Assembly (NCBI RefSeq): GCF_002742385.2
Contig: NZ_MJBI02000001.1
Coordinates: 558,001-622,000 of the forward strand
DNA from: Macrococcoides goetzii
Lineage (GTDB): Bacteria > Bacillota > Bacilli > Staphylococcales > Staphylococcaceae
Length of the DNA: 64,000 nucleotides
Reading direction: 5' to 3'
In this document: one piece after another, positions 34,396 to 46,157 of the stretch
Numbering within the stretch: position 1 is the stretch's first letter
Layout: each line of letters starts with the position of its first letter
Notes under the pieces: generated by a model
Told to the model about the DNA's origin: nothing
Databases searched by the model: none
Seen by the model: the letters and a program-made list of their open reading frames with translations, nothing else
Position numbers and translations under genes: made by a program

Positions 34396-35370
34396 TTGAA
34401 ATTATACAAAAAGTTATTATTCATTTCAATAGCATTATTACTACTTGTAGTTCCATTTGAAAATGCTGACGCTGTTACTGAAGAAGCCTGGTCTGAAGCT
34501 GTTACAGTTTACGGTGCTGCCCTTGAACAAAATAGTGATCTGCAAAGTAAAACTAAATCATTACTCGGCACAGATGATAGTGATAAGACAACATATGTCC
34601 ATGCTGCAGATTTAACGAAATATTTAAGCTTACAATCTAACGATAGTGTTTTAAAATCTAGTATTCGCATCAAAAAATTATCAGCTGGATCTGGTCTTTC
34701 TTTAAATATAAACCAATCAGCAGGTAAAATCACTAAAATTACCGAAGATACTTACAAAAATGCTTTACTCACTGCTGGTGTAACGGATGCTGAAGTTACG
34801 ATTGCAGCCGCAGAAGATGTTACCGGTGAAAGTGCTTTAGCTGGCGTATACAAAGCATTTGAAGCACAAGGCGAAACAATTGACACTGCACAGACGCAAG
34901 CCGCTCAAAATGAATTGAATTCAATTTCAAATATTAATGCAGAAAATGCCGGCAAAGAAGGGTTCTCTCAAGAACAATTAAATAAAGCTATCGCTGAAGC
35001 AAAAGCAGAAATTGCTAAGCAAGGTGCTAACTTAAATACGACTGAAATTAAAAATATCGTTGTACAGAAGATTGAAAGCAATGGACTGAATAATATTATT
35101 TCTGACAACCAAATTAACATCATCGTTAACTTCATTAATAATGCACAAAATTCTGGTGTATTCAGTGGAGAAAATAAAGATAAGTTTATCAATGGTGCAA
35201 AAGACTATATCAATGAGATTAAAAATTCAGATGGCTTTAAACAAGCTACTGATAAAGCAAAAGATATGGGGAAAAGTATCCAGAATTCTCTTGAAAAAGA
35301 AGGCGTATGGGATAAATTTATGAACTTTATTCAATCCATTATCGATGCGATTATGGGATTATTTAAATAA
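34396..35370 (+). CDS. secreted DUF1002 family protein
   Basis: The 324-residue protein starts at TTG (34396) behind TTGGAGGGA. It has a signal peptide (KLYKKLLFISIALLLLVVPF, cleavage probably near residue 26 after NADA). The mature part is acidic, with TEEAWSEAVTVYGAALEQN and an SLLGTDDSDKTTYVHAADLT stretch typical of DUF1002, and a C-terminal hydrophobic helix NFIQSIIDAIMGLFK. The function of DUF1002 proteins is unknown. A homologue is found next to glcT in S. aureus. Confidence 0.82.
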   Translation: MKLYKKLLFISIALLLLVVPFENADAVTEEAWSEAVTVYGAALEQNSDLQSKTKSLLGTDDSDKTTYVHAADLTKYLSLQSNDSVLKSSIRIKKLSAGSGLSLNINQSAGKITKITEDTYKNALLTAGVTDAEVTIAAAEDVTGESALAGVYKAFEAQGETIDTAQTQAAQNELNSISNINAENAGKEGFSQEQLNKAIAEAKAEIAKQGANLNTTEIKNIVVQKIESNGLNNIISDNQINIIVNFINNAQNSGVFSGENKDKFINGAKDYINEIKNSDGFKQATDKAKDMGKSIQNSLEKEGVWDKFMNFIQSIIDAIMGLFK

Positions 35371-35378
35371 TGTTATAT

Positions 35379-35418
35379 AAAAAGAATCAGCGGGTGATTT
35401 CATTCGCTGATTCTTTTT
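35379..35418. terminator. bidirectional terminator
   Basis: A perfect 14-bp stem (35379-35392 with 35405-35418) lies between the converging DUF1002 and symporter genes with A/T tracts on both sides. Confidence 0.85.
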
Positions 35419-35442
35419 GTCTTTATTTAGAAAATTGATTTA

Positions 35443-36951
35443 CTATTTAATTTTTTTAATTACTTTCGTTTCTTGATTATCATGTTCAGGATGAAATTCA
35501 TAAGGGTTCTCTCCCCATGTTTCCACAGATGATAAATCTGCTTTAACGTTTTTTGTCTTAAATACAGGGTTTAAACCTTTTTTGCGTTGTTCTCCGTAAT
35601 CTTTTGCAACTTCGAATACAACATGTGCTAATCCAATGATCGCTGTAATATTTAAGATGGCCATTAATCCCATAAATAAATCAGCTGTAGACCAAACCGT
35701 TTCAACTTTAATTACAGCTCCGAAAAATACCATAAGTACTACTAACAATCTGAAAATAAACATTACTGTTTTATTTGTTGTCAAATATTCGATGTTTGAT
35801 TGTCCATAATAGTAATTACCTAACACAGATGAATATGCAAATAAAAATACTGCAATCGTCAAGAATACTCCACCAAATGAACCGATATGACTGTTTAAAG
35901 CTGCTTGAGTAACTTCAATCCCTTGAGGTGCTTTATCACCGAACTCTAAACCACCATATAATAAAATCATTATCGCAGTAGCCGTACATACTAACATCGT
36001 ATCAAAGAATACACCAAGGGATTGTATTAATCCTTGTTTAACCGGATGACTTACTGCTGCAGTAGCTGCAGCATTTGGAGCAGAACCCATACCTGCTTCG
36101 TTTGAGAATAATCCACGTTTAATACCTTGCATGATTGTAAATCCTAATGCACCACCAAATGCTGGTTCTAAACCGAATGCTCCTTTAATAATCTTCATAA
36201 GCATCGGTATAACATCACCAATGTGTGTGATTAATACAAACAATACGATACCGATATAAAGAATCGCCATTAAAGGAACAATTGTTGTTGACACGTTAGC
36301 AATCCAGCGTACCCCACCAAAGATTACAAGTGCAGTAATCACAGCCAGGATGATTCCTGTCCAGAATGGATCAAAATTATATTGTTCTTTAAAACTCGCA
36401 GCAATCGTATTTGATTGTACCGTATTGAAGACAAACGCAAATGTTACGGTAATAAGTATTGCAAATGTAGTACCTAACCATTTTTGACCTAATCCATGTT
36501 CCATATAGTAAGCTGGTCCCCCGCGAAAACCACCTTTTTCATCTTTAACTTTATATACTTGCGCAAGTGTCGCTTCAAAAAATGCACTTGCAGCACCAAA
36601 GAATGCAATGACCCACATCCAGAAAACTGCACCTGGACCCCCTAAGACAATTGCAGTTGCAACACCAGCGATATTACCAGTACCTACTCGGCTCGCTGCA
36701 CTTATAGCAAACGCCTGAAAAGATGAAATACCTTTTTTTCCGTCTTCAAGTGTTTCAGGTTTCTCACCGATTACCCTAAACATTTCAGGTAACCATCTAA
36801 ACTGAATAAATCTTGAACTTAAACTAAAGAAGAATCCAGCAAGTAATAATAAGCCGATTAAAAATTCAGTCCATATTAAATCATTACCAGCAGTGACTAT
36901 CGATTTAAACCACTCCGGTATCATTGCATCAAAATCAACATTCGAAAACAT
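35443..36951 (-). CDS. alsT: sodium:alanine/glycine symporter (AGCS family), AlsT/GltS-like
   Basis: The 502-residue membrane protein has about eleven hydrophobic segments and the AGCS signatures GTGNIAGVATAIVLGGPGAV near residue 96, FRGGPAYYMEHGLG near residue 146, and IKRGLFSNEAGMGSAPNAAAT near residue 285. These transporters bring in alanine or glycine with sodium; the glutamine version occurs too. Its place beside parC and before glcT matches the S. aureus order. AGGAGG-like GGAGG lies before the ATG. Confidence 0.85.
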   Translation of the reverse strand: MFSNVDFDAMIPEWFKSIVTAGNDLIWTEFLIGLLLLAGFFFSLSSRFIQFRWLPEMFRVIGEKPETLEDGKKGISSFQAFAISAASRVGTGNIAGVATAIVLGGPGAVFWMWVIAFFGAASAFFEATLAQVYKVKDEKGGFRGGPAYYMEHGLGQKWLGTTFAILITVTFAFVFNTVQSNTIAASFKEQYNFDPFWTGIILAVITALVIFGGVRWIANVSTTIVPLMAILYIGIVLFVLITHIGDVIPMLMKIIKGAFGLEPAFGGALGFTIMQGIKRGLFSNEAGMGSAPNAAATAAVSHPVKQGLIQSLGVFFDTMLVCTATAIMILLYGGLEFGDKAPQGIEVTQAALNSHIGSFGGVFLTIAVFLFAYSSVLGNYYYGQSNIEYLTTNKTVMFIFRLLVVLMVFFGAVIKVETVWSTADLFMGLMAILNITAIIGLAHVVFEVAKDYGEQRKKGLNPVFKTKNVKADLSSVETWGENPYEFHPEHDNQETKVIKKIK

Positions 36952-37099
36952 ATAAAACCTCCATATCCTTTAATAAAAATAATACAAAGTTCATTTTATC
37001 ATAGAATATGAAGGTTTCAATTTTTATTTTTTTATATATAAAATTATTTATTATATATTAATATGCTATAAAACAATATTTAACCGTAAAATTTAATGC

Positions 37100-39511
37100 T
37101 TACTCATCAGCAATCAAAAGATTAAATGCATCAATCTGTCCAAATTCTTTTTCATCTACGATAAAACTACCGTTTGTATATCGATCAGCATTACGTATCG
37201 TTTTTGTATTAGACTGATATGTTTCATTTGAAGATGATAATGTAAAGTTTAAATCATCTGTTATGATATATGCATTAACTACTTTATGCGGATTAGATTT
37301 GAGCTCTTTTAAGATAACAACGCCTCTATTCGCTCGCTTACTTTCTTCAAATAAATCTATTTTCATCTTTTTCATTGCTCCACGATGCGTCGCAATAATG
37401 AGATCACTCTCCGGATAAAGAATTTCAGTTGAAACAACTTTATCATTATCTTTGAGATTAATTGATTTTACGCCCGCAGCTTTAATACCAATATTATTGA
37501 TTTCAGCTAAGGAATAATGTAATGCAAAACCGTTTTGAGTAACTACAAGTATATGTTCTTCACCTGTGATAGATTGTACAGTAATTACCTGATCATCATC
37601 TTTTAACTTCATACAGACAATCGGTCTTGAATAACGCGTCACATTAAAATCAATAAGCAATGTCTTTTTGATCATTCCATTTTGTGTCGCTATCATTATA
37701 CTTTGTTCCTGATTAAAGTCAGTAACATTGATCATTCCTACAACATATTCATTTTGCGTGAGTGGGACAATTTGTGATAAATGTGTACCAAGATCCTTCC
37801 ATTTCACATCAGGTAACTGATGTACAGGGATATAGATATAATGTCCTAAGTTTGTGAATACGAGCAGTACATCCTGCAGATTACTTTCTTTATAATCAAG
37901 TAAAACGTCACCATCTTTTGTTCCGAGCTCATATAATCCACTCGCACCAAAACTTCTTGGAGACGTACGTTTAATATAACCGTCTTTCGTCATACTTACA
38001 ATCGTTTCTTCACTAGGAATTAAAATCTCTTTAGAAATCTTAATTTCCTGAATCTCGTCTTCAATAGTACTTAATCTAGGTTCACTAAAGTCTTTTTGTA
38101 CGGCTTTAAGTTCACGTTTAATCACCGACATTAAGTGCTTTTTATCGTTAATGATTTTTTCAAGCTTTTCTAAAGTTGCCTTTAATTCATCGTGTTCATT
38201 TTCTAATTGCACGATATCCGTATTCGTTAAACGATATAACTGTAACATCACAATGGCTTCAGCTTGTGCTTCTGTAAAGTCATATTTAGTTTTTAAATTT
38301 TCTTTTGCATCGCTTTTGTTTTTAGACTGACGAATCGTTTCAATCACTTCATCTAAAATCGACAATGCTTTAATTAGCCCTTCAACAATGTGCATTCGTT
38401 TTTTAGCCTGATCTAGTTCAAACTGACTACGACGTAAAATAACTTCCTGTTGATGCTTGATATAACTTTGTAGCATCGCTTTGACGCCTAAAAGACTTGG
38501 GCGTCTGTCACTGATTGCTACCATATTAAAGTTATAGGCAACTTGTAAATCAGTATTTTTATATAAATAGTTTAATATACCTTCTGCATTTGCATCCTTC
38601 TTAAGCTCAACGGCAATTCTCAACCCATTTCTATCTGTTTCATCACGAACTTCAAGAATGCCTTCAATCTTCTTATCTGCTCTTAATTCATCAATACGTT
38701 TAACAAGCGTACTTTTATTCACTTCAAACGGAATTTCAGTAATAACAATCTCTTCTCTGCCACCGCGTAATTTTTCAATCTCAACTTTACCACGTACAAT
38801 CGCTTTACCTTTACCCGTTTCATATGCTTGTTTTATACCTGACTTACCTTGAATAATACCACCTGTCGGAAAATCTGGTCCTGGCATGACTGTCATAATT
38901 TCTTCAGTAGTAACATTAGGATTATCGATGATCATTAATGTGGCATCGATTACTTCACTCAAATTATGTGGTGGTATATCAGTGGCATAACCTGCAGAGA
39001 TACCTGTTGACCCATTGACTAATAGATTAGGATAATTTGCAGGTAGCACCATAGGCTCCATCGCAGTATCATCAAAGTTTTGTACCCAATCAACAGTATC
39101 CTGATTAATATTACGTAATAATACACTGGCAAGTTTAGATAATTTTGCTTCTGTATAACGCATTGCTGCAGGAGGATCATTATCGATGCTACCGTTATTA
39201 CCGTGCATTTCAACGAGGACGTGACGTAATTTCCAGTCCTGACTCATACGGACCATGGCATCATATACTGAAGTATCACCATGTGGGTGATAATTACCGA
39301 TAACGTTACCTACTGTTTTAGCACTTTTTCTGAAGTTCTTATCATAAGTATTACCTTCCGCGTGCATCGCAAATAAAATACGACGTTGTACTGGTTTTAG
39401 ACCGTCTCTGACATCTGGTATCGCACGATCCTGTATAATATATTTACTATAGCGTCCAAATCGATCACCTATAACATCTTCTAAAGGTAAGCTTTGTATA
39501 TTTTCCTGCAT
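37100..39511 (-). CDS. parC: DNA topoisomerase IV subunit A (ParC)
   Basis: The 803-residue subunit cleaves and rejoins DNA. The N-terminal breakage domain is visible as [20 protein letters not shown] and [20 protein letters not shown] with the active Tyr (about residue 119); the C-terminal half has beta-pinwheel repeats. In the quinolone region, positions 80 and 84 (numbered as in S. aureus GrlA) are Thr and Asp in [17 protein letters not shown], where S. aureus has Ser and Glu; both changes are conservative. The ATG overlaps the parE stop by one base (TAATG), and GGAGG inside parE serves as its ribosome site. Confidence 0.95.
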   Translation of the reverse strand: MQENIQSLPLEDVIGDRFGRYSKYIIQDRAIPDVRDGLKPVQRRILFAMHAEGNTYDKNFRKSAKTVGNVIGNYHPHGDTSVYDAMVRMSQDWKLRHVLVEMHGNNGSIDNDPPAAMRYTEAKLSKLASVLLRNINQDTVDWVQNFDDTAMEPMVLPANYPNLLVNGSTGISAGYATDIPPHNLSEVIDATLMIIDNPNVTTEEIMTVMPGPDFPTGGIIQGKSGIKQAYETGKGKAIVRGKVEIEKLRGGREEIVITEIPFEVNKSTLVKRIDELRADKKIEGILEVRDETDRNGLRIAVELKKDANAEGILNYLYKNTDLQVAYNFNMVAISDRRPSLLGVKAMLQSYIKHQQEVILRRSQFELDQAKKRMHIVEGLIKALSILDEVIETIRQSKNKSDAKENLKTKYDFTEAQAEAIVMLQLYRLTNTDIVQLENEHDELKATLEKLEKIINDKKHLMSVIKRELKAVQKDFSEPRLSTIEDEIQEIKISKEILIPSEETIVSMTKDGYIKRTSPRSFGASGLYELGTKDGDVLLDYKESNLQDVLLVFTNLGHYIYIPVHQLPDVKWKDLGTHLSQIVPLTQNEYVVGMINVTDFNQEQSIMIATQNGMIKKTLLIDFNVTRYSRPIVCMKLKDDDQVITVQSITGEEHILVVTQNGFALHYSLAEINNIGIKAAGVKSINLKDNDKVVSTEILYPESDLIIATHRGAMKKMKIDLFEESKRANRGVVILKELKSNPHKVVNAYIITDDLNFTLSSSNETYQSNTKTIRNADRYTNGSFIVDEKEFGQIDAFNLLIADE

Positions 39512-41529
39512 TACGCTGTACCTCCTTCAGATAAATCTACATCTTTAATCACAGCAACATCCTCTTCCTTTTCAAGTAACAATAACTCATCACTTTCAAG
39601 AATACTGGCATCTTCCTGCATACCAAATTCAACATTTTGTTCAATCCAGTCACGTCGTGGCTCAACTTTATCACCCATTAATGTTGATACACGTTTAGCA
39701 CTTCTTAGTTCATCATCAATTTCAACACGAATTAATGTGCGTGTTTCAGGATTCATCGTTGTATCCCAAAGCTGATCGGCATTCATTTCACCTAAACCTT
39801 TATATCGCTGTAAAATAAATCCTTTACCTACTTTTTTCTGTACATCTTTTAATTCATCGTCCGTCCATGCATATTCAATCACTTCTGATTTACCTTTACC
39901 TTTTGAAACTTTATATAAAGGTGGTAACGCTATATAAACTTTTCCTGCTTCAATAAGAGGTCGCATATATTTAAAGAAGAATGTAAGTAATAATACCTGG
40001 ATATGCGCACCATCTGTATCTGCATCCGTCATGATAATCACTTTATTGTAATTGCTATCTTCAATATTAAAGTCGTTGCCGACGCCGGCACCGATCGTAT
40101 GAATAATCGTACTGATTTCTTCATTCTTTAATATATCTTCAAGCTTAGCTTTCTCAGTATTTATGACTTTACCACGTAATGGCAGTATGGCCTGAAATTT
40201 TCGATCGCGTCCTAGTTTAGCAGAACCACCGGCTGAGTCACCCTCAACTAAGTACAGTTCGTTTTTCTCAGTATTTTTACTTTGGGCAGGTGTTAATTTA
40301 CCTGATAACAATGTTTCTTTACGCTTATTTTTCTTACCATTTCGAGCTTCTTCACGTGCTTTTCTTGCAGCATCCCTTGCCTGTGCTGCTTTTACAGCTT
40401 TTTTCACAAGAACCTGGCTCAGCTTACCATTCTCTTCAAAATAATACGGTAGCTGTTCAGCAAGCATCGCATCAACTGCACTTCTTGCTTCACTTGTCCC
40501 AAGCTTAGACTTCGTCTGACCTTCAAACTGTAAAAGATGTTCTGGAATCTTAACGGAGATAATCGCAGTCATACCTTCTCTAATATCATTACCGTCCAGA
40601 TTTTTATCTTTTTGTTTTAATTCGCCAATTTTTCTCGCATATTCATTAAATACACGAGTCATCGCTGTCTTCATACCAACTTCATGTGTCCCGCCATCTT
40701 TAGTACGAACGTTGTTAACAAAAGAAAGTATTGTCTCTGAATACTGATCGTTATATTGGAAGGCAACTTCTACTTCAATTTCATTTGATGTACCGTTGAA
40801 GTGCGCCACTTCATGTAAGGTTTCTTTACCCTCGTTAACGAATTTTACGAAATCACTTAAACCATCTTCAAAATAAAAATCATCGTGACGTTCCGGAATT
40901 ACTCGATTATCCGTGATCGAAATATGTAAGTCCTTCAATAAAAATGCTGACTCACGTAGACGCTCGCTTAATGTTTCATAATTATATTTCGTCGTTTGCT
41001 TAAAAATTGAAGGATCCGGTTTAAATGTTACACTCGTTCCTGTTTTTTTGGATGACCCTATTTCTTCTAAAGTAGTTACAGGCACACCACCACTTTCAAA
41101 GCGTTGTTTAAAAATCTTACCATTATTATGAATTGTTACTTCTAACCATTCACTTAAAGCATTTACTACAGAGGCCCCTACACCGTGAAGACCACCAGTT
41201 GTTTTATATCCACCCTGTCCAAACTTACCACCGGCATGCAATACAGTAAAAATTACTTCAGGTGTCGGTTTACCTGTCTTATGCAGACCTGTCGGCATCC
41301 CACGCCCATTATCTGTTACTGTTACAGAATCATCTTCATTCAATATCACATCTATTTTATTACCATGCCCATTTAACGCTTCATCGATAGAATTGTCTAA
41401 AATTTCATATACAAGATGATGAAGCCCTCTCGTATCAGTCGAACCGATATACATACCAGGTCTTTTTCTAACAGCTTCTAACCCTTCTAAAACTTGTATC
41501 GATTCATCATTATATTGATTTTTCGGCAA
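39511..41529 (-). CDS. parE: DNA topoisomerase IV subunit B (ParE)
   Basis: The ATPase subunit of topoisomerase IV has about 672 residues with the chosen start, a TTG at 41529 six bases after AGGGGGT; it gives (M)[15 protein letters not shown] like the family. An ATG at 41550 and one at 41577 are upstream alternatives without a good site. Motifs are [33 protein letters not shown] (ATP-binding GHKL), [26 protein letters not shown], and in the TOPRIM part [26 protein letters not shown] and [17 protein letters not shown]. Confidence 0.93.
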   Translation of the reverse strand: MPKNQYNDESIQVLEGLEAVRKRPGMYIGSTDTRGLHHLVYEILDNSIDEALNGHGNKIDVILNEDDSVTVTDNGRGMPTGLHKTGKPTPEVIFTVLHAGGKFGQGGYKTTGGLHGVGASVVNALSEWLEVTIHNNGKIFKQRFESGGVPVTTLEEIGSSKKTGTSVTFKPDPSIFKQTTKYNYETLSERLRESAFLLKDLHISITDNRVIPERHDDFYFEDGLSDFVKFVNEGKETLHEVAHFNGTSNEIEVEVAFQYNDQYSETILSFVNNVRTKDGGTHEVGMKTAMTRVFNEYARKIGELKQKDKNLDGNDIREGMTAIISVKIPEHLLQFEGQTKSKLGTSEARSAVDAMLAEQLPYYFEENGKLSQVLVKKAVKAAQARDAARKAREEARNGKKNKRKETLLSGKLTPAQSKNTEKNELYLVEGDSAGGSAKLGRDRKFQAILPLRGKVINTEKAKLEDILKNEEISTIIHTIGAGVGNDFNIEDSNYNKVIIMTDADTDGAHIQVLLLTFFFKYMRPLIEAGKVYIALPPLYKVSKGKGKSEVIEYAWTDDELKDVQKKVGKGFILQRYKGLGEMNADQLWDTTMNPETRTLIRVEIDDELRSAKRVSTLMGDKVEPRRDWIEQNVEFGMQEDASILESDELLLLEKEEDVAVIKDVDLSEGGTA

Positions 41530-41836
41530 AATATTACCCCCTACAAACATACGTTCGTTTAATTTATACACATTCACTATTTTATCTAATCCCTATATTT
41601 TTGCAAGTATTTATACAAAAACAATAAAGTTTACATAATATATTTATAGTAGTAAATAGTAGTGCTCTATTCAACTTTATCATAAACATTATATAAACGG
41701 TACGGACTATCATAGATTAAATAAAATAATAGTGGTGGAATTTCGATAATTATTTTCTATTTCCTCTGAATGAGCTATAATAATAGTATAATTTTATGAA
41801 TAACTATTAGTACCTACTAATATAAGGAGAGATTTT

Positions 41837-42424
41837 ATGATTATCGCGATGATGTTAATCGCAGCATATTTAATCGGTAGTATCCCTACAGGATTAATTA
41901 TTGGTAAATTATTTTACAATATAGATATTAGACAACATGGCAGTGGGAATTTAGGTGCAACGAATACATTTAGAATACTCGGTAAGAAGGCAGGAATATT
42001 CGTAACGATCTTTGATGTTTTAAAAGGTACGATTCCCGCACTCTTCCCAGTTATATTTAATCAGAGTGTTCACCCCATTATTATCGGTGTTGCAGCAGTT
42101 ATCGGACATGTATATCCAATATACTTAAAATTTAAAGGTGGCAAAGCTGTTGCTACAAGTGCAGGTGTAATCCTTGGTACAAATCCAGTACTATTCTTAA
42201 TCATTGCTGTTATCTTCTTTACTTTATTGTTTACAACGAAAATGGTGTCACTTACGAGTATGCTAACAAGTATCGCAAATTTTATCGGTTCACTATTTTT
42301 TGATGATAAAATTTTAATGGGTGTATCGTTTATTATTATGATTGTTATTATCGTTAGACATAAATCAAATATAGAACGTATCATAAACGGTTCAGAACCT
42401 AAAATAAATTTTAAGAAGAAGTGA
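41837..42424 (+). CDS. plsY: glycerol-3-phosphate acyltransferase PlsY
   Basis: The 195-residue membrane enzyme transfers acyl from acyl-phosphate to glycerol 3-phosphate in phospholipid synthesis. The three conserved loops are present: [39 protein letters not shown] and [17 protein letters not shown]. Five membrane segments are predicted. The AAGGAGAG site precedes the ATG. It ends 9 bases before the start of the next gene (start at 42433), so translational coupling is likely. Confidence 0.93.
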   Translation: MIIAMMLIAAYLIGSIPTGLIIGKLFYNIDIRQHGSGNLGATNTFRILGKKAGIFVTIFDVLKGTIPALFPVIFNQSVHPIIIGVAAVIGHVYPIYLKFKGGKAVATSAGVILGTNPVLFLIIAVIFFTLLFTTKMVSLTSMLTSIANFIGSLFFDDKILMGVSFIIMIVIIVRHKSNIERIINGSEPKINFKKK

Positions 42425-42432
42425 GGTTTATC

Positions 42433-42735
42433 ATGAAGATAAATTTAAATGATGCAGCAGTTGAGTGGTTTAAATCAGAATTTGATTTTCCAGATGGTTC
42501 AGGTTTAAAGTTTTTTATTCGTTACGGCGGTTCATTTCAATTAAAACAAGGCTATTCACCAGGATTTATGGTTGATAAACTACAAAATGTAGGTTATCAG
42601 GATGAAAAAGGTGGACTCGTTTACTTTGTTGAAGAAACGGATCTATGGTATTACAAAGATGACACGATGAATGTTGTGGCAGTAAATGATGAAATTAAAT
42701 ATAGAATAGCTCCAAAAAAGCCGGGTCAATCTTGA
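42433..42735 (+). CDS. HesB-like domain protein without cysteines
   Basis: The start is the ATG at 42433 behind GTGAGGT; an upstream GTG at 42421 has no good site. The product has 100 residues: MKINLNDAAVEWFKSEFDF, FIRYGGSFQLKQGYSPGFM and VYFVEETDLWYYKDDT give the fold of HesB/IscA-like proteins. The usual three cysteine ligands are absent, so an Fe-S role is doubtful. The neighbour relation to plsY is the same in S. aureus. The function is unknown. Confidence 0.75.
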   Translation: MKINLNDAAVEWFKSEFDFPDGSGLKFFIRYGGSFQLKQGYSPGFMVDKLQNVGYQDEKGGLVYFVEETDLWYYKDDTMNVVAVNDEIKYRIAPKKPGQS

Positions 42736-42743
42736 CCCGGCTT
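42718..42743. terminator. bidirectional terminator
   Basis: A 12-bp GC-rich stem (42718-42729 with 42732-42743) around a minimal loop separates the converging HesB-like and thioesterase genes. Confidence 0.85.
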
Positions 42744-42756
42744 ACTTTTGTATATT

Positions 42757-43185
42757 TTAAAGTTCACCCATTGCAACAAACTCCATATACTTGGCATGCC
42801 ACTCTGGATAATAGCGATCTAATCGTATTGGTCGATCGCTACCTTTTTTCAGTACGACATGCGTCGTTTTTCCTGTGGCAGCAATCTGCCCATTCTCTTT
42901 AATCACTTCATAAGCATAGACAGTTTTTAACTTTGAATAAGCATGTATCCATGTTTTGATTGTTATCTTTTCAGGGTAAGTAATTGAACGTTTATATTTT
43001 ACATTTATATCTAATACAGGAGAAATTAGATCATCTTTTTCCATATCAGCATAGCTGAATCCAGCTTTTGCAATAAAATCTGTTCGAGCAACTTCAAACC
43101 ATATTAAATAATTTGCATGATAAACGACATCCATTTTGTCTGTTTCTGCATAACGCACTTCTATTTCTTTTTCTGTATAATACAA
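42757..43185 (-). CDS. acyl-CoA thioesterase (4HBT hot-dog fold)
   Basis: From a TTG at 43185, five bases after AAGGTGG, the protein has 142 residues; a GTG at 43194 is an alternative that overlaps the site. The 4HBT signature is VRYAETDKMDVVYHANYLIW near residue 11, where the Asp near residue 20 is the usual active residue; the second part reads VKYKRSITYPEKITIKTWI. It is a YbgC/FcbC-type thioesterase for acyl-CoA, a relative of the S. aureus gene between acnA and plsY. A FapR-type operator lies upstream at 43230. Confidence 0.85.
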   Translation of the reverse strand: MYYTEKEIEVRYAETDKMDVVYHANYLIWFEVARTDFIAKAGFSYADMEKDDLISPVLDINVKYKRSITYPEKITIKTWIHAYSKLKTVYAYEVIKENGQIAATGKTTHVVLKKGSDRPIRLDRYYPEWHAKYMEFVAMGEL

Positions 43186-43229
43186 ATTGTCCACCTTCTT
43201 ATAAATGATAGTTCTATTGTACCAAATGT

Positions 43230-43246
43230 TTAGTACTTGGTACTAA
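43230..43246 (-). promoter_or_regulatory. FapR-type operator
   Basis: TTAGTACTTGGTACTAA is a perfect 7-3-7 inverted repeat. It agrees with the FapR consensus of Bacillus and Staphylococcus (TTAGTAC, three bases, GTACTAA). It overlaps the expected -35 region of the thioesterase gene, with TACAAT (about 43217) as a plausible -10. FapR represses lipid synthesis genes until malonyl-CoA rises; control of this gene is inferred. Confidence 0.72.
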
Positions 43247-43251
43247 AAAAA

Positions 43252-43278
43252 GACCTATGAATTAAATATTCATAGGTC
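43252..43278 (-). terminator. terminator of acnA
   Basis: An 11-bp stem GACCTATGAAT/ATTCATAGGTC (43252-43262 with 43268-43278) lies just after the acnA stop and is followed by a T run on the minus strand. Confidence 0.85.
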
Positions 43279-43286
43279 AATTATTT

Positions 43287-45995
43287 TTATTGCGTCAACT
43301 TATCTCTTAAAACCATTTGTAGAATACCACCATGACGGTAGTAATCTAATTCTACTTCTGAATCAAATCGTGCTAAAGCATTGAATTCAACAACAGTTCC
43401 ATCAGTTTTCACTGCTGTTACTTTCACTTCATCACGTGGTTTGATCCCTTCATTGATTTCAACTGAGAATGTTTCAGAGCCATCTAACCCTAATTTATCT
43501 GCAGAATCACCTTTTAAGAATTGTAAAGGTAATACACCCATCATCACTAAGTTAGAACGGTGAATACGCTCGTAACTTTGAGCAATTACTGTTTTTACGC
43601 CTAAAAGGTTAGTACCTTTTGCAGCCCAGTCACGACTAGAACCCATACCGTAGTCATTTCCAGCTAACACGACTAATCCTTTACCATCTGCCTGATATTT
43701 CATACAAGCATCGAAAATCGGCATTACTTCACCCGTTGGCCAATACGTTGTAAATCCACCTTCTGTACCTGGTGCGATTTGGTTTTTAATACGGATATTT
43801 GCAAATGTACCACGCATCATTACTTCATGATTACCACGACGAGAGCCGTAAGAGTTAAAGTCGCGGATTTCAACGCCATTTTCTCTTAAGTATTTTCCTG
43901 CTGGTGTATCTTTACCGATAGCACCTGCCGGAGAAATGTGGTCAGTTGTAACTGAGTCACCAAATTTACCCATAACCGCTAAATCTTTAAGTGGTGCAAT
44001 ACTTCCTGGTTCTTTAGATAATCCCTGGAAGAATGTAGGATTTTGAATATATGTCGAAGTCGGATCAAAATCATATAAAGGTTGATCCGTTGATTCAATT
44101 TGGTTCCATATTTCATTTGAATTAAAGACGTTTTCATATTCTTTTCTGAATAATTCTGGTGTTACAACAGCATTAACTTCATTTTTAACTTCATCAATCG
44201 TTGGCCAGATATCTTTTAAGAATACATCTTTACCATCGTAGCCTTTACCGATCGGATCATTTTGTAAATCGATGTCAACAGTACCAGCTAACGCGTATGC
44301 CACAACAAGTTGTGGTGAAGCAAGGTAGTTTGCTTTCACTAATGGATGAATACGACCTTCGAAGTTACGGTTACCTGATAATACAGATGTTACTAATAAA
44401 TCTTCTTTTGAAATTGTTTCTTCAATTTCAGGTAATAACGGACCTGAGTTACCGATACATGTCGTACATCCGTAACCTACAGTATTAAATCCTAATTGAT
44501 CAAGATAAGTTTGTAATCCTGAATCTTCAAGATATCCTGTAACAACTTTAGAACCCGGTGCTAATGAAGTTTTCACATAAGCAGGCACTTGTAATCCTTT
44601 TTCTACAGCTTTTTTTGCAACTAATCCAGCACCTAACATAACGTAAGGGTTTGATGTATTTGTACAAGATGTAATCGCCGCAATTGCGATATCTCCCGTT
44701 TTCAATGTGATAGATTTACCATCAGCAAGTGTAGCTGATGCAGTTTTATCAAATTCAGCTTTATCTAATCCATGACCTTGATTGCCCGCTTTAGCAGTAA
44801 CTGATTTCACGAATTCTTTTTTCATATCGCTAAGTTTGATTAAATCTTGAGGACGTTTCGGTCCTGATAATGAAGCTTCCACTGTTGAAAGATCTAAATT
44901 TAATGTATCAGTATACGTAGGATCTTCCTTATCTGTTGTAAAGAACATGTCATTCTTTACTAAATATTCTTTTACAAGCTGGATATGTGCTTCATCACGA
45001 CCTGTTAAACGCATATAATTTAAAGCTTCTTCATCAACTGGGAAGAAACCACACGTAGCACCATATTCAGGAGCCATATTAGCAATTGTCGCACGGTCTG
45101 CAAGTGGTAAGTTCACTACACCTGGGCCGAAGAATTCAACAAATTTACCGACAACACCTTTTTTACGTAATTCCTGAGTCACACGTAACGCTAAGTCAGT
45201 GGCAGTTGCACCTTCAGGAAGTTCTCCCGTCAGTTTTACACCAATTACTTCCGGCACAGGGAAATATGATGGTTGACCAAGCATACCCGCTTCTGCTTCA
45301 ATTCCACCTACACCCCATCCAAGTACACCGATACCATTGATCATCGTTGTATGTGAGTCAGTACCTACTAATGTATCAGGGAAAGTAACTTGTTCACCAT
45401 TTACGTCACGTACGTGAACAACGTTCGCTAAATATTCTAAGTTTACTTGATGTACGATACCTGTTGCTGGTGGAACCGCACGATAGTTATCAAATGCTTT
45501 TGTCGCCCAGTTTAAGAATTGATAACGTTCTTTGTTACGTGCAAATTCTAACTCCATGTTACGTTTTAATGCAGTTTCGTTACCATAGGCATCTACTTGT
45601 ACAGAGTGGTCAATTACTAAATCTACAGGTACTTCCGGATTAATCTTCGTAACATCCCCACCAACGTCATCCATCGCTTTACGAAGTGATGCTAAGTCAA
45701 CGACCGCAGGCACACCAGTAAAGTCCTGTAAAATAACACGTGAAGGTTTAAAAGGCACTTCAGCGTTTGGATCATTCTTTTTGCCCCATTTTACTAAATG
45801 CTTAATATGATCTTCGTTAATTACACGACCATCATATTGGCGTAACACTGATTCTAGTAATACACGAATAGAATAAGGTAAATTTTTAATTTCACCTAAA
45901 CCTAATGATTCTAAAGATTTTAAACTATAAAACGTGTACGATTTACCATTTAATTCAAATGTCTGTTTTGCAGTTTGTTGTAAATTTGAATTCAT
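43287..45995 (-). CDS. acnA: aconitate hydratase AcnA
   Basis: The 902-residue TCA-cycle enzyme interconverts citrate and isocitrate with a 4Fe-4S cluster. Cysteine ligands are seen in [16 protein letters not shown] near residue 442 and [15 protein letters not shown] near residue 508. Other family marks are [20 protein letters not shown] near 210 and [20 protein letters not shown] in the swivel domain near 772, where the S and R belong to the active site. Length is full. AGGGGG precedes the ATG. Confidence 0.96.
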   Translation of the reverse strand: MNSNLQQTAKQTFELNGKSYTFYSLKSLESLGLGEIKNLPYSIRVLLESVLRQYDGRVINEDHIKHLVKWGKKNDPNAEVPFKPSRVILQDFTGVPAVVDLASLRKAMDDVGGDVTKINPEVPVDLVIDHSVQVDAYGNETALKRNMELEFARNKERYQFLNWATKAFDNYRAVPPATGIVHQVNLEYLANVVHVRDVNGEQVTFPDTLVGTDSHTTMINGIGVLGWGVGGIEAEAGMLGQPSYFPVPEVIGVKLTGELPEGATATDLALRVTQELRKKGVVGKFVEFFGPGVVNLPLADRATIANMAPEYGATCGFFPVDEEALNYMRLTGRDEAHIQLVKEYLVKNDMFFTTDKEDPTYTDTLNLDLSTVEASLSGPKRPQDLIKLSDMKKEFVKSVTAKAGNQGHGLDKAEFDKTASATLADGKSITLKTGDIAIAAITSCTNTSNPYVMLGAGLVAKKAVEKGLQVPAYVKTSLAPGSKVVTGYLEDSGLQTYLDQLGFNTVGYGCTTCIGNSGPLLPEIEETISKEDLLVTSVLSGNRNFEGRIHPLVKANYLASPQLVVAYALAGTVDIDLQNDPIGKGYDGKDVFLKDIWPTIDEVKNEVNAVVTPELFRKEYENVFNSNEIWNQIESTDQPLYDFDPTSTYIQNPTFFQGLSKEPGSIAPLKDLAVMGKFGDSVTTDHISPAGAIGKDTPAGKYLRENGVEIRDFNSYGSRRGNHEVMMRGTFANIRIKNQIAPGTEGGFTTYWPTGEVMPIFDACMKYQADGKGLVVLAGNDYGMGSSRDWAAKGTNLLGVKTVIAQSYERIHRSNLVMMGVLPLQFLKGDSADKLGLDGSETFSVEINEGIKPRDEVKVTAVKTDGTVVEFNALARFDSEVELDYYRHGGILQMVLRDKLTQ

Positions 45996-46117
45996 TTTCG
46001 TTCCCCCTAAAGATTATTAAAGCCTTTACATCCCTATTTTAATCAAAATAGAATGAGAAGTAAATATTATCACATTCCAAATAAGCTATACCGGTTTATA
46101 AGTTTTACTTATGATAA

Positions 46118-46153
46118 AAAGACAGTTCAAGTAAAATAACCTGAACTGTCTTT
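46118..46153 (-). terminator. terminator of the betaine transporter gene
   Basis: A perfect 12-bp stem (46118-46129 with 46142-46153) has a 12-base loop; on the minus strand it follows the transporter stop at 46158 and ends in TTTTTATC. Confidence 0.8.
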
Positions 46154-46157
46154 ACCA

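Noticed and set aside
42070..42384. 104-residue minus-strand frame opposite plsY
   Set aside because: It is antisense to plsY, whose three conserved loops are intact.
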